DNA of 12,045 nucleotides from CBDCWA01 sp046048295 (GTDB lineage Bacteria > Pseudomonadota > Alphaproteobacteria > Rhizobiales > Hyphomicrobiaceae): positions 1 through 12,045 of the forward strand of contig JBJOGJ010000114.1 in the NCBI GenBank assembly GCA_046048295.1, in the 5' to 3' direction. The position numbers and the translations under genes were made by a program. Under the pieces are notes generated by a model. That model searched no databases. It saw only the letters and a list, made by a program, of their open reading frames with translations, and was not told where the DNA came from. Each line of letters opens with the position of its first letter. The first letter of the stretch is position 1. Positions 1 through 6,447 of the stretch are shown piece after piece.

Positions 1-960
1 CAGGAAACCCAAGGGGTTATCCTTGCCCGCCTTTTGCCTGAAGCGAAGCGTATGGGGTTGGCTCGAAGCCCAGTTGATCTTCGACGAGTCGATCTTGCGT
101 CCGTTTTCCGCATAGGCATCGATGCCGTACTTCGCCAGTACGTCCTGGTTCCGGCGCTGCATCTCGCGCCCCTTGGGGATCAGATCCTTGCCGATCACGG
201 TCGGCGGAAGTATCCACTGCGGATTGAAATTCAGCTGGTGAATGTGGGATTTCAGGATCGGTGTCTTCCGGTCGATCTTGCCGACGACGCCGGCATGCCG
301 GGAGACAACGCGCCCGTTCTCGACCGCCTCGATCTGGGCTGCCGGAATATTTACTGTGACGTAGCGGCGGTTGTCCGGCTGAACGAGTCCGCGCAGCCGG
401 CCGAGATTGATCTTGAGTTGCTGAAGGCGCGCCTTGGCCGTGACGTTCATGGCTGCACGCGTGCGCTTGTCCACGACCGCCGTCGGCGCAAGACCGTTCG
501 ATGCCTGAAAACGCTTCACTGCCTTCTCGACATAGTAGTCGAAGTGGTTTTCCGAGAATGTCGGGGACGTGCGCAGATCGCCCGACGCCCGCAGACGTTG
601 GCGAAGAACCATCACTGCTGCGTGGCTATCACCCGGCCGCAGATCGACGTCAGGGATCGGTGCCCAGCCTCCATCCTCGACTATATCGGCGTACCTATCG
701 ATCGCCGCCTGGGTCGCCTCGATATTGGCCTTGGCCAAAGTCGGGAAACCACGCGGCGGGTTGGCTTCCCACTCGCGGACGAATTTGCGATCGAGGTCTG
801 GTGCGTAGGACGCGACCTCCTCGCGGAAGGGGCTCCACGCGGGCGCAGGCTGTGCGGATGCCTGACCTGCAATGCAGCCCAGCGCACAAATTGCAGTAGC
901 CACTCGCACCGTCGCTCTCGGCACGTGCGGCAAGGTGTACCGCAAGGCATCAAGGTCCAT
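1..960 (-). CDS. L,D-transpeptidase (YcbB/LdtP-like), N-terminal 320 residues, cut by the left edge
   Basis: Exported murein cross-linking enzyme that would form 3-3 (L,D) peptide bridges in the periplasm. Reading the minus strand from an ATG at 960 gives 320 uninterrupted codons to position 1. Residues 1-37 look like a signal peptide ending in ASA|QPAPAW. Residues ~98-172 are a PG_binding_1 domain (LRPGD at 107-111, AVKRFQASNGL at 147-157). From ~198 the YkuD-like catalytic domain begins (VNIPAAQIEAVENG, VVGKIDRKTP, FNPQWILPP) and reaches the NPLG motif at 315-318. The catalytic His and Cys lie beyond the window, so activity cannot be judged. The ATG at 960 has GGGAG nine bases upstream; an in-frame ATG at 981 with AGGA is an alternative. 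A 419-codon open frame on the plus strand over the same bases is an antisense shadow. The gene lies downstream of the LdtR-like regulator on the same strand, matching the ldtR-ldtP neighbourhood of Rhizobiales. Confidence 0.9.
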   Translation of the reverse strand, partial: MDLDALRYTLPHVPRATVRVATAICALGCIAGQASAQPAPAWSPFREEVASYAPDLDRKFVREWEANPPRGFPTLAKANIEATQAAIDRYADIVEDGGWAPIPDVDLRPGDSHAAVMVLRQRLRASGDLRTSPTFSENHFDYYVEKAVKRFQASNGLAPTAVVDKRTRAAMNVTAKARLQQLKINLGRLRGLVQPDNRRYVTVNIPAAQIEAVENGRVVSRHAGVVGKIDRKTPILKSHIHQLNFNPQWILPPTVIGKDLIPKGREMQRRNQDVLAKYGIDAYAENGRKIDSSKINWASSQPHTLRFRQKAGKDNPLGFL

Positions 961-1080
961 TGCCACAAACTCCCGCTGCATCTTTCCTGCACTCGACGTG
1001 CTAAGTCGGTGCCCGGTCGCCAAATGCCGGTATTTACAACGGCGACGGAACGGCAACCTAACTCCCGGGCGCTAGCATGT

Positions 1081-1111
1081 GCAAAACAACAGTTTGCGAG
1101 CGCTGTTTTGC
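1081..1111. promoter_or_regulatory. 8-bp inverted repeat upstream of the L,D-transpeptidase, candidate operator
   Basis: GCAAAACA at 1081-1088 is repeated as its exact reverse complement TGTTTTGC at 1104-1111, with a 15-base spacer. The centres of the arms are about two helical turns apart. The element lies 120-150 bases upstream of the transpeptidase start, in the gap after the regulator gene. A dyad here suits a dimeric MarR-type protein, so LdtR binding is a reasonable guess. I do not recall the published LdtR consensus well enough to match it. Confidence 0.4.
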
Positions 1112-1215
1112 GTGATCCGGCCCCACGCGGTAAAGAGGGAACAGATCAACGATCCATTCCGATGCCGGACAGCGGTGCCGGGAGGCCACACTCGGGCCGC
1201 CGGCGCAACACAAAG

Positions 1216-1244
1216 CGGGAGGCGCCGAGTTGCGAGGCCTCCCG
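1216..1244 (-). terminator. Terminator-like hairpin after the LdtR-like gene
   Basis: CGGGAGGC (1216-1223) and GCCTCCCG (1237-1244) pair perfectly over 8 bp around a 13-base loop. On the minus strand the hairpin begins 36 bases after the regulator stop codon and is followed by CTTTGTGTTG, a poor U-tract. It would separate the regulator transcript from the transpeptidase gene. Apart from this and the repeat at 1081-1111, I see no coding sequence in 961-1280. Confidence 0.45.
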
Positions 1245-1280
1245 AAGTTGGACAGATCGTATGCGTCAGGCCAGAGGAAA

Positions 1281-1784
1281 CTACAGCCGGTAGCGAATCT
1301 GGTCGGACCAGAAGCGTTCGAGGCGGAAAAGCGCCTTGTTGAGCGACTGCAAATCGTGGTTCTTGATCTCGCCAACGGCTTCGAGTGAGGCCATCTGGCG
1401 CTCATAGAGACCATCCACTACCCTGCAAGCCGCGAGGCCCTTATCGGTCAGGCTCACCCGGACAGAGCGGCGGTCCGTCTCGGAACGCTTGTAGTGGATG
1501 TAGCCCATGTCGACGAGCTTCTTGAGATTGTAGGATACATTGGATCCGAGGTAGTAGCCGCGGGTCTTCAATTCGCCCGCCGTCAACTCGCTATCGCCGA
1601 TGTTGTACAGCAGCAGGGCCTGCACGGAATTGATGTCCGAACCGCCAAGCCGATCGAACTCGTCCTTGATGACGTCGAGGAGGAGACGGTGCAGGCGCTC
1701 GATGAGCTGCAATGCCTGAAGGTACTCAGCGCTCTGCTCGCTTTCCTCTGCCTTCTTGCGCGCGACATCCAATGCGATGGTCAT
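1281..1784 (-). CDS. ldtR: LdtR-like MarR-family transcriptional regulator
   Basis: A 167-residue winged helix-turn-helix protein of the MarR family. The N-terminal helical dimerisation part includes ALDVARKKAEE (4-14) and LIERLHRLLLDVIKDEFDRLG (27-47). The DNA-binding region follows, with NSVQALLLYNIGD (52-64), a recognition helix in YYLGSNVSYNLKKL (77-90) and a wing carrying DRRS (104-107). The C-terminus ends in RLERFWSDQIRYRL. These segments match my recollection of LdtR from Sinorhizobium and 'Candidatus Liberibacter asiaticus', which activates an L,D-transpeptidase gene, affects osmotic tolerance and binds small aromatic ligands. The start has GAGG eight bases upstream. The downstream transpeptidase fragment strengthens the assignment. 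The AT-rich DNA upstream is the likely promoter; autoregulation is plausible but not shown. Confidence 0.9.
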   Translation of the reverse strand: MTIALDVARKKAEESEQSAEYLQALQLIERLHRLLLDVIKDEFDRLGGSDINSVQALLLYNIGDSELTAGELKTRGYYLGSNVSYNLKKLVDMGYIHYKRSETDRRSVRVSLTDKGLAACRVVDGLYERQMASLEAVGEIKNHDLQSLNKALFRLERFWSDQIRYRL

Positions 1785-1948
1785 GTTGACTGCCTCTATA
1801 CTATTTGACGCTCAGTCTTTGTTTTCTTGTTCCCGCTTTCCGCGGATGGACATGAGCTTAGGCAAGTCGAATAAAAGTTACCCTAATGCACATAGTAAAA
1901 GTATAGTTATTGGGGTTTCGAGGAACACATACTTAATATTCTACTATT
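1785..1948 (-). promoter_or_regulatory. AT-rich promoter region of the LdtR-like gene
   Basis: This non-coding stretch is clearly more AT-rich than the genes beside it. On the minus strand a good -10-like TATACT lies at 1905-1900; no convincing -35 sits at 16-18 bases, so an activator may be needed. The pentamer ACTAT occurs twice 11 bases apart around it (ACTATACTTTTACTAT), about one helical turn. The implied 5' leader is roughly 110 bases. I see no open frame with a ribosome site here. This is pattern evidence only. Confidence 0.35.
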
Positions 1949-1974
1949 GCGTGTGCAGTCTAATCTACACACGC
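1949..1974. terminator. Hairpin directly after the first OCD-family gene
   Basis: GCGTGTG (1949-1955) pairs with CACACGC (1968-1974). The stem continues past one mismatch with AG/CT and closes on the hexaloop TCTAAT. It starts five bases after the minus-strand stop codon of the OCD gene that ends at 1980. No U-tract follows on either strand, so it may be a Rho-assisted terminator or 3'-end stabiliser. It could equally be a dyad operator for the ldtR promoter next to it. Confidence 0.4.
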
Positions 1975-1979
1975 CTGCG

Positions 1980-3083
1980 TTAGTCGCGGATGTCTTGCAG
2001 GAACCATTCGGTCGGCACCTCGTTTCCGAGCCCCTTCTCGCGCGCGAGCTCGTAGACCCGGCCTGCAACGGCATAGAACTGCGCGCCCTGCAAGTTGCCG
2101 CGCTCCGAATAGGTGACCTGATCATCGGAAGTTCTTCCCGGCTTCTGGCCCGAGATTATGTCGGCGAAAGTCACCATCTTATGCGGCAGGGTCGCCCCAT
2201 GACCGCGCTTGCGACGACCATCCCCGTGCTTCCTGGCCTCGGGCCTCGCTTCCCAGCCGATGTACTCGTCGTCGAGAGCCATCTCGGGGTGTCCGACGGG
2301 GGCGGGTGCACTGCCGAAGCGGAAATACACATCGACGCGATCAAGGCTTGCCTGATCGGGAATACCCGTGCCGCCAATGTTCACGATGTGCTGACCCTTC
2401 TCGAGGCAGGCCCCATCCATGACCGGAATGGCGGAATCGGTGAGCGCAGCGACGATGTCCGCGCCCCTGTATACGTCCTCGGGCTTGTCGCAGGTCACGA
2501 CCTCTATGCCGTAGGTTTCGCGCATCTCGGCTGCGAATGCCTCGCGATTGGCCTTGGTCGGACTGAAAACCTGAAGCTTCTTGATGTTGCGTACGCACGT
2601 GAACGCCTGCATGTGCGTGCGTGACATGCCGCCCGAGCCCAGCATCCCCACCACCTCGGCATTCTTGCGCGCCATGTACTTCACACCGATACCCCCATCG
2701 CCCCCGACCCGCATGTGCTGGAGTACGCCGTCGTTGATGAACGCCAGCGGTTCGGCGTTCTCGGTGGAGGTCAGGAAAATCAACCCGCAGTAAAGACCGG
2801 GCTTAGTGCAGTACTTCTCCTGGGTGGTAACACCGTTGTATGTCGTCTCATAAATTACGTCGGACTTCATGCGAACGGCAAAATAGCCGGTCGTCGCGCC
2901 ACCTTCCATCGAGCCGAACTGGTAGTTCTTGGAATCGTCGGAAGTCGGGATGCGAATGTCGATGCGCGGCCTGCAGACCGCTTCGCCGATGGCGAGGTTG
3001 CGGTAGGATTCTTCGAGCGCGGCGATCGTATCCTCCATGGTGAGGACCTCGGAGACGACTTGATTATTGATGAACAAGGTCAT
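1980..3083 (-). CDS. Ornithine cyclodeaminase/mu-crystallin family protein (paralogue 1)
   Basis: A 367-residue NAD(P)-binding protein of the OCD/mu-crystallin family, which includes ornithine and lysine cyclodeaminases, ketimine reductases, alanine dehydrogenase and SbnB-like opine dehydrogenases. The N-terminal substrate domain has RPR (38-40) and VRMKSD (70-75), where K73 matches the family's active-site lysine, and R125 in HMRVGGDGG. The Rossmann nucleotide loop is GMLGSGGMSR (146-155). In GGTGIPDQASLD (237-248) the Asp that acts as general base in Pseudomonas ornithine cyclodeaminase appears as Thr (T239), so classical ornithine deamination is doubtful. A basic loop (GRRKRGHG, 289-296) and a conserved-looking tail ending EWFLQDIRD follow. 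GGAG lies six bases before the ATG. It is divergent from the DUF1194 gene. The family is confident; the substrate is unknown. Confidence 0.85.
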   Translation of the reverse strand: MTLFINNQVVSEVLTMEDTIAALEESYRNLAIGEAVCRPRIDIRIPTSDDSKNYQFGSMEGGATTGYFAVRMKSDVIYETTYNGVTTQEKYCTKPGLYCGLIFLTSTENAEPLAFINDGVLQHMRVGGDGGIGVKYMARKNAEVVGMLGSGGMSRTHMQAFTCVRNIKKLQVFSPTKANREAFAAEMRETYGIEVVTCDKPEDVYRGADIVAALTDSAIPVMDGACLEKGQHIVNIGGTGIPDQASLDRVDVYFRFGSAPAPVGHPEMALDDEYIGWEARPEARKHGDGRRKRGHGATLPHKMVTFADIISGQKPGRTSDDQVTYSERGNLQGAQFYAVAGRVYELAREKGLGNEVPTEWFLQDIRD

Positions 3084-3277
3084 TGGCGTCTCCGTCAGCT
3101 AGGCGAGTGGCGATCTTTCCGAGGTATCGAGCATTATTCGGCAAGCATCGACCGGCGTCAATCGACGTACCCGCCCGAGAAATGCCGTTAAGATTTCTAG
3201 AATACAGAATACGCCTTGCAGAATGCGATTTGCATGAAACATGCTTCAGCCTGGGGCCGAGAAAGGATCACGTGCCG
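3084..3277. promoter_or_regulatory. Divergent intergenic region between OCD paralogue 1 and the DUF1194 gene
   Basis: This 194-base gap separates two divergently transcribed genes and must hold both promoters. It contains the 8-base palindrome TTCTAGAA (3195-3202) and a short dyad ATGC-GATTT-GCAT. An open frame runs through it into the DUF1194 gene from an ATG at 3083, but its product here has no signal-peptide character, and AAGGA at 3263-3267 supports starting later. No convincing -35/-10 pair is visible. Confidence 0.35.
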
Positions 3278-4054
3278 ATGAAGCGTCTTGCCGCCGCCGC
3301 CCTTGCCGTCGTGCTGGGGTTCCTCTTCGTCGCCGCAAACGGATTTGCCGCGCGCCTTGGCGAGGTCCAGTCGGCGGATGACGTGGATCTCCTGCTGGTC
3401 CTGGCCGCGGATGTATCCAACAGCGTCGATGCACGGGAGCATCTGTTGCAGCGGGAAGGCTACGCGTCGGCCTTGGTGCACCCACGCGTGCTCAGCGCCA
3501 TTACCGGATCCGGGAAGTTCGGGCGCATCGCAGTCTGCTATATCGAATGGTCAGGACCGGACGCCCAGGATCTCATCGTCGACTGGACGATGATAGCAGG
3601 AAGGACCGACGCCGAGGAATTCTCGGCTCGCCTCCGAGAGGCACCTCGCCTGTTCAATGACCGGACATCGATCAGCGGTGCGATCGACTTCGCGATGACG
3701 CAGTTCTGGCGCAGCCCTTTCAGCGCACGGCGGAAAGTCATCGACATTTCCGGCGACGGCACAAATACGAGCGGCAGACCGGTGGCTGAAGCGCGGGACG
3801 AGGCAATAAAAAACGGCGCCGTCATCAACGGCCTCGTCATACTCAGCAACGAACCTGCAACATCCGTCTCGACGCATACCAATCCGCACGGAGGGCTCAA
3901 ACACTATTTCGAGACCCACGTCATCGGAGGGCCGGGGGCATTCGCCTTCACGGCCGAAGGGTTCGAGACCTTCGGGCAGTCCATCATATCCAAGCTGATC
4001 AAGGAGATAGCCTCGGCGCCCCCTGTCGGCCCCGCGCTCAAGCGTCTAAGATAG
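3278..4054 (+). CDS. DUF1194 family protein, secreted von Willebrand A-like
   Basis: A 258-residue exported protein with a vWA-like fold. The start at 3278 gives a classic signal peptide (MKRLAAAALAVVLGFLFVAA then NGFAA); AAGGA lies ten bases upstream, and a GTG six bases earlier is also possible. The metal-ion-dependent adhesion motif is intact: DVSNS (45-49, DxSxS), T130 in RTSISGAIDFA, and DISGDGTN (156-163). Further DUF1194 landmarks are LQREGYASAL (57-66), RIAVCYIEWSG (83-93), INGL (183-186) and VIGGPGAFAF (215-224). Family members are alphaproteobacterial periplasmic proteins of unknown role; divalent-metal-dependent ligand or protein binding is an inference from the motif. The position between two OCD genes, 42 bases from the second, suggests co-transcription with paralogue 2. 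Confidence 0.85.
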   Translation: MKRLAAAALAVVLGFLFVAANGFAARLGEVQSADDVDLLLVLAADVSNSVDAREHLLQREGYASALVHPRVLSAITGSGKFGRIAVCYIEWSGPDAQDLIVDWTMIAGRTDAEEFSARLREAPRLFNDRTSISGAIDFAMTQFWRSPFSARRKVIDISGDGTNTSGRPVAEARDEAIKNGAVINGLVILSNEPATSVSTHTNPHGGLKHYFETHVIGGPGAFAFTAEGFETFGQSIISKLIKEIASAPPVGPALKRLR

Positions 4055-4096
4055 GCAGATACTATCCGCGACCGCGCAATTCCGGAGGACGACCCC

Positions 4097-5182
4097 ATGA
4101 CCCTGATCATAACCGATGCCGACGTCGAGAGACTGCTCTCGATGGAAGAGTGCATCGAAGCAATGCATACCGCCTTCAAGGATTTCTCCAACGGCGATGC
4201 CGTGAACAGACCTAGGGTGCGCTATCTCGCCCGCCACTCCGATCCCAAACTTCGCTACATGGCCAATGTCCACGTGGGTGCCTGCCCGAGCGTCGGGATT
4301 GCCTGCGTGCGCGCGGGCTCGTCTCTGCTCCGACCCGCCAGCCCGGAAAACCAACGACGCTCGTACGAGACGCCATCCGGCTTCAACTGGGGCGTCGTGG
4401 TGCTCTATTCGACGGAGACCGCCGAGCCGCTGGCGCTGATGCACGAGTTCTATCTCTCGGGTCTGCGAGTCGGCGCGACTACGGGCGCTGCTGTCCGGGA
4501 GCTGACGCCCAAGGGAGCCAGCACACTCGGACTGTTCGGCACAGGCAAACAGGCGCGCAACGCTTTCGAGGCGATCTGTGCGGTCCGCCCCATTACGAAG
4601 GCCAAGATATACAGCCCGAATGAAGAGCATAAGCAGGCTTTCGCGGCAGAGATGGCGCGACAGGGAATCGAAGTCATTGCCGCCAAGAATGCCGAAGAGG
4701 TTGTGCGCGGCTCAGACGTCGTGTGTGCCGCGACGAATGCCATGTCGGCCGTATTCGACGGGGATTGGCTCACCGATGGGCAGATTGTCGTTACAACCTC
4801 CAATTCGGACGTGACGAACAAGCGTTCCGAGGCCGATCCCAAGACCTTTGCGCGGGCGCGACAGGTGATCGTCAACGACTGGGAGAGCGTCATCGACAGT
4901 GACCAGACCGAGCTCCTCGATCCGATCGAAAAGGGCATACTCTCGCGTGAGCAGGTATTGGAGCTGGGAGACGTGATGGCCGGCAAGGCGAAGGTCCAGC
5001 ACGACGGCGAAGGCATCCTGTTCTTCAAGAACAATTCCGGACTCGCGATCCAGTTTGCCGCAGCCGCTGGGATCATAATTCCCAAGGCAATTGAAGAGGG
5101 AAAGTGCAAGTCAATCCCAACCGAATGGCTCGGCAGCGATCTCAACGGCTACATCGAGAAGGGTTTTCGGCCCAGCCCCTGA
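4097..5182 (+). CDS. Ornithine cyclodeaminase/mu-crystallin family protein (paralogue 2)
   Basis: A 361-residue cytosolic NAD(P)-dependent enzyme of the OCD family, alignable with paralogue 1 from the first residue (MTLIITDADVERLLSMEECI) to the end (IPTEWLGSDL). It carries RPR (38-40), R124 in SGLRVGATTGAAV and a Rossmann loop LGLFGTGKQAR (144-154). The family's active-site lysine is not seen: the aligned stretch is ACVRAGSS (69-76), with Gly74 at that place. D238 in SNSDVT fits the general-base Asp that paralogue 1 lacks. It could be a ketimine reductase, opine-type dehydrogenase or a divergent member with a new reaction. A strong GGAGG lies eight bases before the ATG. It ends 12 bases from the convergent MFS gene. 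The family is sure, the substrate unknown. Confidence 0.85.
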   Translation: MTLIITDADVERLLSMEECIEAMHTAFKDFSNGDAVNRPRVRYLARHSDPKLRYMANVHVGACPSVGIACVRAGSSLLRPASPENQRRSYETPSGFNWGVVVLYSTETAEPLALMHEFYLSGLRVGATTGAAVRELTPKGASTLGLFGTGKQARNAFEAICAVRPITKAKIYSPNEEHKQAFAAEMARQGIEVIAAKNAEEVVRGSDVVCAATNAMSAVFDGDWLTDGQIVVTTSNSDVTNKRSEADPKTFARARQVIVNDWESVIDSDQTELLDPIEKGILSREQVLELGDVMAGKAKVQHDGEGILFFKNNSGLAIQFAAAAGIIIPKAIEEGKCKSIPTEWLGSDLNGYIEKGFRPSP

Positions 5183-5194
5183 GGCCGGCCACCA

Positions 5195-6427
5195 TCAGGC
5201 GGCAACGGTAGGCTTCCGCTTCATGTAGACGGCAATTGCCAGCATGACGGAAGCAAGCAGGCCGCCAACGATGTAGAAACTCGCCTCGAGGCCGACAATG
5301 CCCACAACGGCGCCCATCAGGATGGGCACCGAGGTGGAGGCCATCCTGTTGGCGGTCATGCGAAGGCCGAACCCCTTGCCAATTGCTTCCTTTCCCACGC
5401 TTTCCGAAAGGACCGTGAGCACGAGGGGCTGCGACAGCCCCATGAAGGCGCCGCGTACCGCAGCCGCGATGGCCAGGAGGGCAAACGAGGCGATGAGAGG
5501 CGTGATGGCGATGGAAACGATTGCGCCGAGCACGCAGAGCAGCATCACCCAGTAGGCGTTCACGTATCTGGTCGCGATGGCTGCATTAAGCGTGAATGCC
5601 GCGCCGGCAATGGAGGCAATCGAGACGAGGAGGCCGATTTCGGTCGCCGAGAACCCCTTTTCACCGAGGAATACCACCAGGAAAGTGTCCTGTACGGAAA
5701 TGTTGGCGATGCGAATGCTCGAGACGATCACCACTATGCCCATGCCGGGTATGGCAAGCAGCCGGAACGCGTCGATATAGTCCGACAGGCGGGGCAGCAG
5801 CGCGCGCAGTGTCACGCGTTCGACCGGCCGTGCCTCGACATCCTCGGGGACGCCCATGACGAGCGCGGCAAAGAGCACGCCGCTTGCCCACAGCGACACG
5901 AATACAAAGCCACCCCATGTCCCGAGCAGGTCCCAGGCGAGTCCCACCGCCGGGGGCCCGAGCAATAGGCCTACCCGCAGCGAAAAGCTGAAGCGGCCTG
6001 CATATACTGCGCTGCCATGCAGCAACTGACTGACGGAGGCCTGGGCACCCACCCACACCATGGCGTTGGCGAAACCGGTCAGCATCTGCAGCAAGATGAT
6101 CGCCAGCAGTGTGGGTGCAAGCGGATAGACCAGCGGCAGGATCATGCCAACGCCAGCCATCCAGATCATCACGCGACGTATGCCCAGCCGATCCATAACG
6201 GCGCCGCCGTGGATGGAGAACAGGAACGGCAGAAAGTGGCGGCTGGCGAAGACGAGACCCAGCATGAAGGGTGAAGGATCGAGTTGCAGAGCCCAGAGCG
6301 GCAGAATCACACCGACGACGTTTGCCATCGAATTCGAAAACGCGCCCGTTGCGTAGACAGCGAGCTGCCTGGTCCAGGGGACGTGCTGCACCGCTGGTGT
6401 CGTTTCCGATCCTGCCCCGCCCTCCAA
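5195..6427 (-). CDS. MFS transporter, 12 transmembrane segments
   Basis: A 410-residue inner-membrane permease of the major facilitator superfamily. It shows about twelve hydrophobic segments and the loop 2-3 signature GGAVMDRLGIRRVM (roughly residues 73-86), the usual GxxxDRxGRR motif. A longer central loop (PEDVEARPVERVTLRALLPR) separates the two six-helix halves, and the C-terminus is short and basic (MKRKPTVAA). I chose the TTG at 6427 because it follows GGAGG by five bases and lies 20 bases after the upstream gene's stop; the first in-frame ATG, at 6520, would overlap that gene by 73 bases and add a non-hydrophobic tail. It is probably co-transcribed with the hydratase/hydrolase-like gene. 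The substrate is not readable from sequence; a small organic acid or amino-acid derivative would suit the neighbours. Confidence 0.85.
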   Translation of the reverse strand: MEGGAGSETTPAVQHVPWTRQLAVYATGAFSNSMANVVGVILPLWALQLDPSPFMLGLVFASRHFLPFLFSIHGGAVMDRLGIRRVMIWMAGVGMILPLVYPLAPTLLAIILLQMLTGFANAMVWVGAQASVSQLLHGSAVYAGRFSFSLRVGLLLGPPAVGLAWDLLGTWGGFVFVSLWASGVLFAALVMGVPEDVEARPVERVTLRALLPRLSDYIDAFRLLAIPGMGIVVIVSSIRIANISVQDTFLVVFLGEKGFSATEIGLLVSIASIAGAAFTLNAAIATRYVNAYWVMLLCVLGAIVSIAITPLIASFALLAIAAAVRGAFMGLSQPLVLTVLSESVGKEAIGKGFGLRMTANRMASTSVPILMGAVVGIVGLEASFYIVGGLLASVMLAIAVYMKRKPTVAA

Positions 6428-6432
6428 TCGTC

Positions 6433-6437
6433 CCTCC
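6433..6437 (-). promoter_or_regulatory. Ribosome binding site that sets a TTG start for the MFS gene
   Basis: GGAGG at 6437-6433 on the minus strand precedes TTG at 6427 by five bases (GGAGGGACGATTG). There is no ATG between the upstream stop codon and the first membrane segment, so this site argues for a rare start codon rather than a long overlap. Confidence 0.55.
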
Positions 6438-6447
6438 AAAGCGTGCC

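Noticed and set aside
34..1293. 419-codon plus-strand open frame at the left end
   Set aside because: It lies opposite the L,D-transpeptidase and part of its upstream region, is Arg/Cys-rich with no recognisable domain, and the minus strand gives clear PG_binding and YkuD motifs.
1947..2624. 225-codon plus-strand open frame
   Set aside because: Antisense to OCD paralogue 1; no domain, and starts inside the hairpin region.
3083..3277. N-terminal extension of the DUF1194 gene from an ATG at 3083
   Set aside because: It would place 65 unrelated residues before an obvious signal peptide, and its ATG overlaps the start of the divergent OCD gene.
5183..5190. GGCCGGCC palindrome between the convergent OCD and MFS stops
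   Set aside because: An 8-base palindrome cannot form a terminator hairpin with a loop and is expected by chance in GC-rich DNA.
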